Below are positions 1 through 10,697 of a DNA stretch of 64,000 nucleotides, piece by piece (positions within the stretch are counted from its first letter, which is position 1; every line of letters starts with the position of its first letter). The stretch lies in contig CAXKVR010000009.1 in NCBI GenBank assembly GCA_964058845.1, forward strand, positions 124,001 to 188,000, given 5' to 3'. The stretch comes from Carex sylvatica (taxonomy: Eukaryota; Streptophyta; Magnoliopsida; Poales; Cyperaceae). A model generated the notes under the pieces. The model was not told where the DNA came from and did no database searches. It saw nothing but the letters and a program-made list of their open reading frames with translations. Position numbers and translations under genes: made by a program.

Positions 1-479
1 TCGGTTCAAATCTCAATTCGTCTTTAGTTTTTGAACCCATAGCCATCGTCCCGATAATGAAGTTATACACCTATGCCATTGGCGTAGAACCGATGAGCGG
101 TGTTGAGTACCCAACATCATTTGTTCAAAGTGATGGACAGATGAGAATGAGGAGTTGTTCTGTCGTGAAATATATAAGTCGTTTAATAGAGTAACGCCAC
201 CAGGTCAAGTTTCATCAAACGATGACGTTACTTCCAAATTAAACGGTGTTATAAATTGACATCGTTGGACATTCAATGTCGTCTCTTGTAGTCTTTTGCA
301 ATCGATGGAAAAGGTTACTAATACCGTATGTTTGTTTTATCAACCGATAAAAAAAGTCATTTACACCATCTGTTGTGTTGATTGAGTTGATATTTGACAT
401 GTAACTTTGCGGTTGGGACAATTTAAAGAAAAAAAAATGAAGGCAATTAATATTCTTCTTGATCAAATATCAGAATGGA
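1..479. other. Left flank outside the tandem array
   Basis: No intact gene is visible. On the plus strand at 134-256 a 41-codon open stretch beginning WTDENEELFCREIYKSFNR resembles the start of the Myb/SANT-like domain found in PIF/Harbinger accessory proteins and LIMYB-type proteins. It runs into a stop at 257, and the rest of the domain is not evident in any frame. This is a weak family resemblance. A 75-codon minus-strand ORF at 239-466 overlaps it and has no recognisable features. Confidence 0.3.
134..256 (+). pseudogene. Possible Myb/SANT-like domain remnant
   Basis: A stop codon immediately precedes the stretch, and it has no ATG at its start. The first 19 residues carry the W-T-x-E-x(4)-F-C pattern typical of plant Myb/SANT-like trihelix-type domains, which often accompany PIF/Harbinger transposons. 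The second and third helices are missing or frameshifted. It could be chance similarity. Confidence 0.22.
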
Positions 480-1520
480 CGGGACATATATTCTTTTTGA
501 AAAATTAAAAGCTGCATGCATTTAATATTTTTTCTATTTTGAAGGATGTGATATGAATAAGTTATACTAAAAAATAAAGTTAAAAACTATGTGCAGACAT
601 TTTACCTTGCTATCATTGTGTTAAAATATCTTCAAATAAAATTTCATCAAACATGCTATTAGAACCAACAATAACATATTAATCACAAACTAATCACAAA
701 TTAAAATAAATTTATCCATTTTTCTAATGAGACACACAACTCTTTTTAGAAAAGAACCAAGTAGAGGAAAAAATAATGCAATATGGTTATATATATTTTT
801 CCAAAGAAATAAATTTAGGTCATATATAACCATGGAACGTTGGCAACATGGAAAGTTACTCACAATAAGCCAACGAAAGAAATTCAAAAGGTACAGAAAC
901 GAGGCTGTGGTAAATTAACAGGTCAGATCCTAGCTTATTCATAGAAAATAATTCTCTTGGGCCAACATGGAAAGTTTCTCTTATGGCCCAATATGGCCCA
1001 TCTCGTCCTTCTGATCATCACCTTTAGCCGTCTTGATTCATTGTATTTCATTTTGTGTAGCTTTATGTATAAAATCTGGACGGCTAAAATATAAACAAAT
1101 GTAATAGAGAGCGACCCAATAATAATTAATTCCATCCAATGATATATATCTTCATGGTCGTCTGTTTTCGAGATTTTAGAAAATATAAGCATTGCGTTGT
1201 GAGGGATCATGTCTGTCCAATCCTTGTTTTTTTTGCTTTTATTTGTATGGACCCTAAATATTTTTAGTAATTACAAACATATATTGGACAAGGTTGATTT
1301 AATATATTTGTACAAATATTCTGTTAAAGTTTTCTTATAGAGATGATTATTTTTTCCAAAATATTACTCTCATCTTTATCTCGGCAAAACATGCACATGA
1401 TAAGAAATTGTTAGATGATATCATGATATTGATAACTAGAAAAATTATTTAGATTGGATCTTAACATAAATAACATAAAACCAAAGAATGAGTGACGTTA
1501 TTATGCATAGTGCAGATTGA

Positions 1521-1825
1521 TTGGTAGTAAGGATTAATATTTTTGTTCTCAAAATTTCAACGGTGTATCCGAACCGTTCAATATGATTTTCATATAGATC
1601 TATATTTGTAAACTAAATTTTACATATTTTTGAATTCTTTACTATTTTCTAGATGGCTAGAAAATCAATGTTCCAGATCAAATGATTTTCTGCCCATCTA
1701 AAAAATGTACAAAAATTCTAAAATATATAAAATTTAGTTTACAAGTACATATTCATATAGAGACCATGTTAAACAGTTCGGATCGACTGTTGAGACTTTG
1801 AAACTGAGAATTTTCTCTAACGCAG
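1521..1825. mobile_element. Foldback MITE, unit 0 copy
   Basis: The two halves are inverted copies. The left half has gatccgaacc/cgttcaatatg-type sequence and 'tactattttctagatggcta'; the right half has 'cccatctaaaaaatgta', 'aaaatttagtttacaagtac' and 'accatgttaaacagttcgg'. A central spacer contains the complementary 'aaatcaatg' and 'atgattttctg'. There is no coding capacity. The same element is present in every later unit. Confidence 0.6.
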
Positions 1826-2227
1826 GCCAATATGCAGTATGCATTGTACCATTATGAAAAAAATTACAGTGCAACGAATTTCTTTTCTATAAATACTATT
1901 ATGAAATTAACCACATCATTTGGATTTATCACCATGATTTAAATTACAATGTAACTAAATACGGGCTTTTCAATTCAATTTCATGGCCTATAAAATTATT
2001 TACATTCTAAACATTGTATTGAATGAAAGAAATTATTTATATTAGGAGAAGTATATGCGAGGGAGGGTATGTATTTGGTAAATGCAGCATGTACCTAATA
2101 AAAAATATCACATAATATGTATCTATTCATATACAATGTAAAATGATACAGTAATATCATTCGGTTTATAATAATTTCTGTCTATTTATTTATAACCTTT
2201 ACAATGGTACTAAAAAAGCTTTTCAAC

Positions 2228-3224
2228 TTCTTTCTATAAGCATTTAAAATCCTAAATCTTAGTAGTTTTAACTCTTACCAACTTTTGCCATCAAGCCAAA
2301 AGAGAAAAGATGTCTTTAACCCACTTTTTTTTCTCTAATAATTCTCATTCATTTTCTCAACGATCTGTGATTAAATTTGTGAATATAAAAATATAAATGT
2401 TTTTTACTTGATTTTCTCTTTCAAATGAGATCCATGAAGAATAACTTTAATTCGAGTTATATTTATTTCATCATTTTTTTATCACTTTAAATCTTTGTAA
2501 TTTTCAGTTTTTTTTTTATTTGCTTCAAAAATATTTTTATCTCTGTTACAAGCATTCAAATTTTGGATATAAAACTCATATACAAAGTATAAACCTCATT
2601 AAAAACACTTCAAATCTCTACAATAAAGATAACCTTGGAAGCTACTTCCAAGTTTAAAAAAAAAAAAATCTATAATAAATCATATAAACCTCTTGTACAA
2701 AGAAATTAAACCTCAACAATAACACTTCAAAGCGTATAAATCTCAAAAATACACACTTTACATACAAAACTCATGTACAAAGTATATGAATCTCATGTAC
2801 AAGGCCTTCCAAAAATTAAAATGGTTGTAGACTAAGATTAAAAAACTTGAAAATTTGAAGTACTCATCAGCTTTACTTTAAGAAAAAAAAACAAATTACT
2901 TCAAAATAACTCAAAATTATTTCTTCATGGATCTTATTTGGAAGATAAAATTGAATTGAAAATGTTTGTATTTGGTAGATTCATAAAATTCATCACATAT
3001 TATGAGAAAAATGGATGACAATGATCAGAAAAATAATAAAGAAATAGTGGGGTGAAACTATCTAGATACAAAATACAAATGCTTTCAGATAAATGTTTCA
3101 ATGCTTGCGAGTAACATTTTAAAATGTTATAAACAAAGTTTAAATATTTGAATATTAGCACTCGAAAAGAAAGTTAGACAATATTAAAAGGTTTTTTTCT
3201 GTTAAACTACTTGGGGGACGTGCT
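2228..3224. repeat. Long inverted repeat in spacer, unit 0
   Basis: The left arm (about 2240-2480, Ttctcattcattttctcaacgatctgt type) is complementary to the right arm (about 2920-3200). The arms are separated by an AT-rich core with many 'aacctcatgtacaaag'-like short repeats. It is the most diverged of six copies, and its left terminus is unclear. Confidence 0.5.
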
Positions 3225-3332
3225 AGAGTACGATGACTTGGAGGATCATCACATTTCTCTATTTTATTTTATTTCATTTTTATGATTTAGAATAAACTCT
3301 AACTAGCTTTAAGTAATTTGATTTTGTATACT

Positions 3333-3734
3333 TGCACCTTTTTTTGGTGATATCGGATTACACCCTATGTTTACAAAGTCCAAACAATCGATTCAAACCG
3401 TTCAACTTGATGGATATGTTAAAATGTTCTTGCAAATCAAAATTTACATTTTTCTGAATTTTTTTACTATTTATTAAGATGGGTACAAAAATTCAACGGT
3501 ATGAATATAGCGATTTTGTTTAATACTTAATAAATAGTTAAAAAATTCCAAAAAATATAAAATTTGATCTGCAAGCACATTTTAATATATCCATCAACTT
3601 GAACAGTTTGGATGCACATTTTAATATATCCATCAACTTGAACGGTTTGGATCAACTGTTTGGAATTTGAAAACTTTGAAAATGGAGAGTATAATTCGGT
3701 GTCACCAAAAAAAGGTGTAATTGGATCCCTCCTC
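3333..3734. mobile_element. MITE related to the GGGATC family
   Basis: Inverted halves run from 'cacctttttttggtga' to 'tcaccaaaaaaaggtg', with internal arms carrying 'accgttcaacttgatgg' and its complement. The right end 'ggatccctcctc' is shared with the Mutator-type MITE in units 1, 2 and 4. The left end lacks the matching GAGGAGGGATC, so the left boundary and target duplication are uncertain. The right arm has a local 33-bp duplication of the 'aatatatccatcaacttgaac' segment. Confidence 0.5.
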
Positions 3735-3950
3735 TTGTAATATATAAGTGGACAATAATAAGTGAATTTGCTGTGTTTAAGTCTTAAGAACAATTAATTA
3801 TTTTCTATATGTTCTTTCATAATTAACTATTTTCTATTTTTAGGGGTAGAGAGATATTTGTACTTTGGTTAATGTTGATGTTTTATCACCTTCTCTGACT
3901 CATGTAAGTGCTCCGTCTTGACCCATGTAATTTTGGGATGTAATTTATTT

Positions 3951-4123
3951 TAGGAAAGTCTATTTATTTATAAAAATAAATAAATAGAACTACTTCTATG
4001 TTGAATGTTAATTGTTTTAGGAAAGTCTATTTCTTTTACGAGGGGTAGACACAAAAATTATGTTGAATGTTAATTATAAACTAGGAAAGTCTATTTATTT
4101 ATAACGTGGGATACAAATTTTAT
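3951..4123. promoter_or_regulatory. Reiterated TAGGAAAGTCTATTT module upstream of unit 1
   Basis: The motif 'taggaaagtctattt' starts at 3951, 4018 and 4082, and a weaker copy 'taggaaaataaattg' starts at 4173. The spacing is 64-91 bp, and each is followed by related 'gttaat/ataaa' sequence. Similar modules precede the Raf-like gene in every unit. A function as a distal promoter element is inference. Confidence 0.4.
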
Positions 4124-4170
4124 TATTAACAGAACGAGGAGGTAGCTAGAAATGTAAAATAATGTTAGAA

Positions 4171-4340
4171 ATTAGGAAAATAAATTGAACTTCAAACAAA
4201 CTTGGTTGCTAAGATATATCTATTTCAGGATTGGGAGCATAAACAAATTAAGCGATAAAAATGGAAAGTCAGAGAATAAGTCCGTTGCTTGAGCTGTTAT
4301 AAATAGAACACAAGATGGAAGAACTAGCTACGTTTCTCTC
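4171..4340 (+). promoter_or_regulatory. Promoter cassette A, unit 1
   Basis: TATAAATAG lies at 4298-4306, 448 bp before the ATG at 4755, so transcription probably starts near 4330 and the 5' UTR is long. About 160 bp around the TATA box is clearly homologous to the promoter of the unrelated PAM2 gene (7506-7703). Shared blocks include 'ttcaaacaaactt', 'aagtca(g/c)agaataagt' and 'gagctrttataaata'. A candidate 5' UTR intron has its donor at 4391 (CAG|GTTTGC) and several possible acceptors (4436, 4508, 4608). Confidence 0.7.
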
Positions 4341-4754
4341 TTTTCTCTTCACCATACTACCACAAGCTTAATCCTTTTCCTGGTTCTCAGGTTTGCTCCG
4401 TCTTCATCCTTTTGCATCATTTTCTCAAAATTTCAGATACTTTATATCAGGCATCTAATAAATAATGTTCTTTGTCAAATCTGCGGTGCAAAATGATTGT
4501 TTTTGACAGACATTGAAGTAGAATTTTCTAGCTCCCTCAGAAAATTTTGTATGTTTAGCAAAAACCAAGGAACTCATGCATAGATTCTTGTTTTCTTAAT
4601 TTTTATAGATTTCAAGGGGGGTAGGGCGCTGTTTAATTTGAATTTGAATCTTTTTTTTCAACATGTTTTTCCCATTTCCATTTAATTTGAATTTGAATCT
4701 TCTTTTCAACTTGTTTTAATTTGAGCATTTGAACTGTGATAGATAACTTGATCA

Positions 4755-5243
4755 ATGGAGGACCTATACAAACACGACTCGAACTCTTGGCTGACACGCA
4801 CCCGCTTCTCTAAGACAGTTTATCACCAGCCCAACCCTTCACAAATACCGATCATTCCTAATTTAACCAAACTCAATCTTGGGTCCTCTAACCCTGGCTC
4901 TAACCTGGCATCTATCTCCATGCATGTCTCCCAGGACAACACCTCCAAGGCAACTCAGACAACTGGTGAGGTGCAAGTGGAATCAGGTTCCAAGATAAAG
5001 AAAAATAACCTGGCCTCCAAGAAGGGCGCCATATCTGACGACATTTTTAAGGAGGTGAAAAAGACCGTCAGAAGCCGATTCATGCGCCCAGCACACAGAG
5101 AAAGAACAGTGAATTCATCTTCGAGTGAAAAGAAGAAAACTTCCTGGATGAAGAAGTACTTCAACCGTGAGATACGCCAGGTGGTTGTAGTAGACAAATC
5201 CAGTGCAGTGCAGATGACTGGATGCGGGACGACCAGAGTCTGA
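4755..5243 (+). CDS. Raf-like MAPKKK N-terminal fragment protein, copy 1
   Basis: This encodes 162 residues, basic and Ser/Thr/Lys-rich, with no membrane segment. Three segments match, in order, conserved parts of the N-terminal non-catalytic region of plant group C Raf-like kinases (At5g58950-type): residues 9-24 (SNSWLTRTRFSKTVYH; family pattern S-W-x-x-R-x-K/R-F-S-x-T-V-x-H), 93-100 (ISDDIFKE; family LS-x-T-F-K-E-A) and 129-136 (TSWMKKYF; family W-x-K-Y-F-D). The protein stops about where the kinase domain would start, and no kinase motif occurs anywhere in the window. It is probably a truncated paralogue. The start ATG is the first in this frame and is kept in all six copies. An 80-codon ORF on the opposite strand is a shadow. 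Confidence 0.7.
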   Translation: MEDLYKHDSNSWLTRTRFSKTVYHQPNPSQIPIIPNLTKLNLGSSNPGSNLASISMHVSQDNTSKATQTTGEVQVESGSKIKKNNLASKKGAISDDIFKEVKKTVRSRFMRPAHRERTVNSSSSEKKKTSWMKKYFNREIRQVVVVDKSSAVQMTGCGTTRV

Positions 5244-6100
5244 ACTCGAAGTCTTAACCCAGTAGTTTTTCACAAAGAATTAGTTATTAAAATCGCCGGA
5301 GTATGTCACATTTGTGGAAGCATTTTTTTTTGTTAATCTTAGTAGCTATTTTAATTGGAAGACACCTTAATTTTGAACTTGCTTTCATGTTGTTTTGGTA
5401 ATGATGTTCCATGTTTTTCTCTCCTTCTCAGGATGATACGAAGCTATCTTTTTTCTTTTGATGAGTGCATTGAACCAAATCATTTTTTGTGTGATGATGG
5501 GAGATCGCATTTTATGATGAATAAGTTCTACAAGTAAATAAAATTAAAAACTAGCTATGTGCAAAGATTTAACCTATCAATGATTTCATTGTATTATCTT
5601 AAAATAAAATTTCATCAAACATGCAATTAGAACACACAATCACATATTAATCACAAATTAAAAGAATTATCCTTATTCATCGATAATATTTCTCTCTTGG
5701 GCTGAGTGTTTCTCTCTATGGCCCATCTGCTCCTGATCATCTCCTTTTGATTATCTTGTCATCAACACTTCCACCGTTGATACGCGTGATTTGCTGTATA
5801 TCATTTTTTTTTTTCTTTCTATTTGTTTGGACCCTCATCATTTTTAGTGATTACAAACATATATTGGACAAGGTGTACAAATCTTCTGTTACAAATTTCC
5901 TTATCGAGATAATTCTTTTTTTCCAAAATGCTACTCTCATCTTTATTACAAAACATGCTCATTATCAGAAATTGTTAGATGAAACTGATAACTAAGAAAT
6001 TTATTTTGATTGGATCTTACCGTAAATAATATAAACCACAGAATTAGAAATTTGATCGTACTTTGAATTGTACAATAGAATGAATGAGGCGAGCGCTGAT

Positions 6101-6363
6101 TTGTCCGTACTACGGATCAATATTTTTTTCTCGAAATTCTAATTGTTGATCCGAACCATTTAAGATGGTCTCCATATTGATATGTATTTGTTAACAAAAA
6201 ATTTGATATTTTTGAATTTTTTTACTATTTTTTTATATGGCTAGCAAATCAATGTTTCACATCAAATGATTTTCTGCCCATCTAAAAAAAAAACTCTGAT
6301 AAATTTCAAATTTAGTTTACAAGTACATATTCATATGTAAGCCATGTTGAACGGTTTGACGGG
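6101..6363. mobile_element. Foldback MITE, unit 1 copy
   Basis: Inverted halves carry 'gatccgaacc', 'atatggctagcaaatcaatg' and the complementary 'gattttctgcccatct' and 'ccatgttgaacggttt'. The right end is shortened compared with unit 3. It is non-coding. Confidence 0.55.
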
Positions 6364-6785
6364 CCAATATGCAGTATGCATACCATTATGAATAAAATTA
6401 CAGTGCAACAGATATTTTTTCAATTAATACTATTATAAAATTAACCACATCATTTTTATTAATCACTATGATTTAAATTATAATGAACTAAATACGGGCT
6501 TGTGTATTCAATTTCAGGGCCTGTAAAATTATTTAAATTATAAATATTATATTGAATGATAAAAATTCTTTATATTAGGAGAAGTATATGAGCGGGAGGG
6601 TATGTATTTGGAAAATGAAGCATGTAGGGCATTGCTAAATATCACATAATATGAACTTATTCCATATACATATCCAATGTAAAATGATATTTTTACCATT
6701 GAGTTTATAATAATTGCGGTCTTATATGATTTGATTATATATTTTTAACATGAGAAGATATTTTTTGATAGAATATTTATGATAT

Positions 6786-7166
6786 GAGCAGGGATCAAGT
6801 TACAACAATTTTTGAGTTACAACAATAATTTTCTACATTTTCATAGTCCAAATCGTCGATCCAAACCGTTCAACATGATCTCCACAATAAAATGTGCTTG
6901 GAAACCAAATTTTATAATTTTTGGAATTTTTTTACTATTTATTAAGATGGGTACAAAATTCAATGGTCTGAATTTGACTAGTTTTTGTACCCATCTTAAT
7001 AAATAGTAAACAAATTCCAAAAAATGTAAAATTTGGTCTCCAAGAATATTTTATTGTAGAGATAACATTTAACGGTTTGGATCAACGATTTAGACTTTAA
7101 AAATATAAAAATGGTTTGTTGTAACTTTGTTGTAAGTCAAAAATTGTTGTAACTTGATCCCTCCTC
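6786..7166. mobile_element. Mutator-type MITE (381 bp), unit 1
   Basis: The terminal inverted repeats start GAGCAGGGATCAAG on the left and end CTTGATCCCTCCTC on the right. Both continue inward through 'ttacaacaatttttga' and its complement. The element is flanked by 9-bp duplications ttatgatat (6777-6785) and ttataatat (7167-7175), differing at one base. Units 3 and 5 have no insertion at this point, which confirms the ends. A 9-bp duplication is typical of Mutator-like elements. It encodes no protein; the 64-codon ORF across it is chance. Confidence 0.75.
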
Positions 7167-7505
7167 TTATAATATATAGCTACACGTAGCATACTGATAA
7201 TAAATTCGACATAATTAAGTGATTTTTTTTTATCATTCCATAATAGCATTTCTATATATTGTAACAATTTGTGCAATTATTTTGTACATATACACTAAAT
7301 GATATATACATGAATGTTTGTATATTGAACGGGTTTATAACTTCTGTGCTAAATAAATTTCATTGAAAAATGATATTTTTTAAAATAAAAACTCGATAAC
7401 TAATTTTATATAATTATAGTTTCCAATTTAGTATTAATGGGTGCTAGGAAGCAGGCACTAGCTATAGGCAGTACGCTGAAATTTGCATACAAATACTATT
7501 ATTCT

Positions 7506-7703
7506 AAATTAGGAAACTAAATTGATATTCAAACAAACTTGATCGCTAAGAAATCTAGATTCAGAATAGGGGGACTATAAACAGAGAGATAAATATGAAA
7601 AGTCACAGAATAAGTCTGTTTCACGAGCTATTATAAATATCACACAATGTTGAACTAGATTTCTATCTACTCTCTAAGTCACAGAATAAGCCCGTTGCCA
7701 GAG
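7506..7703 (+). promoter_or_regulatory. Promoter cassette B, unit 1
   Basis: TATAAATAT lies at 7632-7640, 63 bp before the ATG at 7704, so the 5' UTR is short (start expected near 7665). The region from 'aaattaggaaactaaattg' through 'gaactagat' aligns along its length with promoter cassette A of the Raf-like gene, although the genes behind them are unrelated. Confidence 0.7.
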
Positions 7704-8151
7704 ATGACGACGATGAAGAATGAGTTTAAGCTAAATCCTTGGGCGGAGGAGTTTGTTCCACCTTCGCGTCGTCACCTCTCTTCCAATGCACCGGAGTTTG
7801 TTCCCCTGTCGTGTCGGCCCCTCTCCGCCTCCGCACCGGAATTCTTTCCGCGGGGCCATGTTTGCCATCAACCCAATACTGTTATGTGTCAACAATTTAT
7901 TCAAGCTCAACGATCTCGTGCTCTGGCTGAGTCTAGTCATGCAGTAAGTTTGAAGCAAGCCATTGGCATCCATTATTCCAGTAATTGAAGAAATTGTACT
8001 CAATTCTCCTTGTCATTTTTTATTTTGATGATTTATTATCATTTTTTTTAATCAAAATTAGGGAAGTGAGAGCTCTGAGAAAGATGCGAATAAAGAAGCA
8101 AAAACTATGAGAACAATTTACGTCGGCGATATCATGTTGACTCTCGGGTAA
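7704..8151 (+). CDS. PAM2/RRM fragment protein (CID8-13-like), copy 1
   Basis: Exon 1 is 7704-7943 (80 codons) and exon 2 is 8062-8151. The 118-bp intron has gtaagt at the donor and aaattag at the acceptor. Residues 9-19 (KLNPWAEEFVP) are a full PAM2 motif (L-N-P-x-A-x-E-F-x-P), which binds the MLLE domain of poly(A)-binding protein; the flank KLNP-x-A-E-E-F-V-P-P-S is typical of plant CID8-13. The EF-x-P core recurs at 31-34 and 46-49. Exon 2 ends with RTIYVGDI (97-104), the RNP2 strand of a CID-type RRM. The frame stops at codon 110 if the gtaagt at 8148 is not used. The product is 109 residues, against about 300-400 with two RRMs in the family, so it is a truncated paralogue. The start is the first ATG after the TATA box. 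Confidence 0.7.
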
Positions 8152-8486
8152 GTCATCAATAAGCCCCAAAAACAATCGTATTTACATGTATTTTGTTATG
8201 TTACTTGGAACTTTCAAATGATTTGATAAAGCATGCCTTTGTTAATTCACTAGAGAGTTCGTGTAAGGAGAGGTGGAGGTAGTAGTGTAGAATGAGAGTT
8301 AATTGACTTCTATTTTTTTTTTTCAAAAGCTAGTAATGAAGTAGATTTTTGTTACTATAAATTAATTTATAGTAAAATGCTACATCTATAACAAAGTTAT
8401 AGTGAACCCCATATGTTTTGTGAAATTTTATACTATTGACCCATTCTTTAAAAAACGATACAAATAGAGTTGACTTTTGTTTGGGC

Positions 8487-9170
8487 AATTTAAGTTTTTG
8501 AGATGTGGCATTTTCTAGTGTCTTTTTTAATTGGATTATTGGCTTCATTTTTTTAATTGTTAATAGGGGCATGTGGTATGTTATAAATCTCTTTAAAGAT
8601 ATTGGGACATACATAATGTGGTATATTGTAAAACGTGAGATTGATGAGAAGGTACCGCGAGTTTCCATATGTGAGCTTTCTTATTACGACAGAAATGGAA
8701 TTTTGTAAAAGATGTTGCATAATTATTTGAAACAAGTAAAGCCTTTCGAATTATAAGCTAATTCCACATAGAAAACTCTAAGCTTAGATAGAATACACAA
8801 ACATAATTGCTCTTAATAGAAATCTCCTTTTATTATTTTATTGATTATTGAGAAGGTCACTCTAATTAACTAAGCACCTCCAACAATTAAATAGTTTAGA
8901 AGGGGTGATGTGGCAAGCCGGTTGCAGTGAAGAGGGGGGTGTTGCACTGGAGTGGAAGAGAAACGACAAATTTCAGGCAAATGGTTGTCGAGAGCGACAA
9001 CTTCTTCGAGAGGCAGGGAACTCAAGAGAGGGAGAATCGTAGGGTACTGATCCGAGAATGCTGGGTATAGAGAAAGGAGGAGGTTGTAAACTGAGAAACT
9101 TATTAAAATATCTATTGATCGTATCTTCGGCTCATCTGCAAACTTATTATGATAGAACAAATCTTATGCG
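8487..9170. repeat. Spacer block alpha, unit 1
   Basis: This block is a diverged duplicate of block beta (10838-11540). Both run from 'aagtttttgagatgtggcat' through 'aaaactctaagctta' and 'ggtgttgcactggagtg' to 'tcgtatcttcg'. Other alpha copies lie near 17,899, 26,956, 34,952 and 44,031. The many small ORFs here on both strands differ between alpha and beta and look non-coding. The origin of the block is not recognised. Confidence 0.6.
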
Positions 9171-10697
9171 GATCCGAAGGTTGAAAGAATCTGCTCACCA
9201 AATAGGATATATTGCTGACCTAGCGTACGCTAGCCTTACTCTAATTGGCTTTAAAATTAATGTATCAACTTGGCGCATAATATTTTATTTTGTCTAAATT
9301 TTATGATTTAGAATTAACTCTAACTGGCTTTATGTTTGATTTTGTATACTTGCAATGCATTGTAATATATAAGTGGACTATTTTCTATTTTTTAAGCATA
9401 TATATTTTTAAGAGACTAATTATACTGAAATAGATTAAATTTGACAGAATTACCTCCTGAAAGATTTTTATCAAGACATTTTTAATTGTTGGTAATAAAA
9501 TTTGTGGTATGCATGGTTTTACATCTTGTATATATAAATGAAACCTCCCATAAATTGTTGTCAGTAATGTTCGCACTTAAATTGTATTTTTATATAACTT
9601 CGCACCAAATATTTTATTTTGTTTCATTTTATGATTTCGAATTAACCTGATCTAACTTTAAATTTTATTTTGTATACTTGCACTGCACTGTAATATATAA
9701 GTTGACTATTATCAGCGAATTTATTGTGTTAAATCTTAGAAAAATTAATTATATTTAATATTTTTTTCATAATTAACTATTTCTATTTTTAAGCACATTT
9801 TTTATGAGAAATTTGAGTTTCTTGTTCAACGTCATTATGTTGATTCTTAGCAATTTGTTGGAATCTGATTGGCAACATGCCGATTTAAAATTTTACAACC
9901 TAATTTCCTTACACAATTTCTTTTATTTTTAGTAATAGAAAATAATTACCTCGACTAAAAAGCCAAATGATTCATAGATATAACATGTTCATATATGCTT
10001 AGGTGAAAAACATAAATGATCGATATGATTAAATGAAAATCTTGTGCTTACATGTTTATAAACCTCTCTGAAAGCGAATGATTAATTGTATGAAACCATA
10101 TAACGGAAAAGATATGCTCATGTTAAGTATTAATTGCCAAAAGCTTTTATAAAAAAGCTATATATTATGTGACACTGCAGATGTATGTATTCATCAACTA
10201 AGTAAGATATTTGAGAGAACCAACACAATGCATATGAGCTGCATGCTCAATAAAATGGATGTATTACTCCATTTTTTTTTCGTAGCATTAAGAAATAACA
10301 AACTAAATTTGTGGGATCAATTGGGAAATATATTGGAAAATAGGAACAGTCGAAGGAACAATTACAGGCTACTGGTCAGTACGAAACATAATTTAATTAA
10401 AATGAAGTAATTAGCTAGTATAGTAATAAGGGATGCTCATTATCTGAAAATAAAAATTCATATATGCCCCCAAAAACAATGGTATTTACATGTATTTTGT
10501 TATGTTACCTGGAATTTGGAAATTAGTTGATAAATTATGCCTTTCTTAATTAACTTTATTGTTTGTATAATTAAGTCAAGGGATTATTCATTTTTCATAT
10601 TAAAAGGGGAAATCAAGAGAAGAATAAATTATGTTTTTTTTGGTGTGTTATGCTTACAAATATGCAAATATGCAAATTCTTTATAGGTTAATTTCAG

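Larger units (their letters stand above)
480..4123 (+). repeat. Degenerate partial array unit (unit 0)
   Basis: This stretch is collinear with the downstream units but diverged and internally deleted. Sequence from about 490 to 2220 matches the region downstream of the Raf-like gene in unit 2 (about 14,860 to 16,100). It then jumps at about 2230 to the spacer equivalent of 11,690 onward. The whole PAM2 gene and its promoter are therefore absent, and no Raf-like gene precedes it. It contains one foldback MITE (1521-1825), a long inverted repeat (about 2228-3224) and a 0.4 kb TIR element (3333-3734). It appears to be the oldest, most eroded member. Confidence 0.75.

Noticed and set aside
4955..5197. 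80-codon ORF antisense to the Raf-like gene
   Set aside because: It is a shadow of the plus-strand gene; its length changes with each in-frame change, and it has no promoter or family match.
5402..5431. Strong pyrimidine-rich acceptor-like site (ctctccttctcag) after the Raf-like stop codon
   Set aside because: I considered it as the start of a kinase exon, but the sequence after it encodes no kinase motif in any frame and no suitable donor lies before the stop codon.
7731..8003. 90-codon antisense and two alternative-frame ORFs over the PAM2 gene
   Set aside because: These are overlapping shadows of exon 1, where GC-rich sequence lacks stops. The PAM2 frame is the one with a family match, a TATA box and splice sites.
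8330..8735. ORFs of 60-112 codons in block alpha on both strands
   Set aside because: They are not preserved in the diverged block beta, nor fully in unit 5 (shortened to 75 codons); they are AT-rich and show no domain.
10228..10410. 60-codon ORF containing RNNKLNLWDQLGNIL
   Set aside because: It is present only in the near-identical units 1, 2 and 4, lies inside the large decayed intron, and gave no family recognition.
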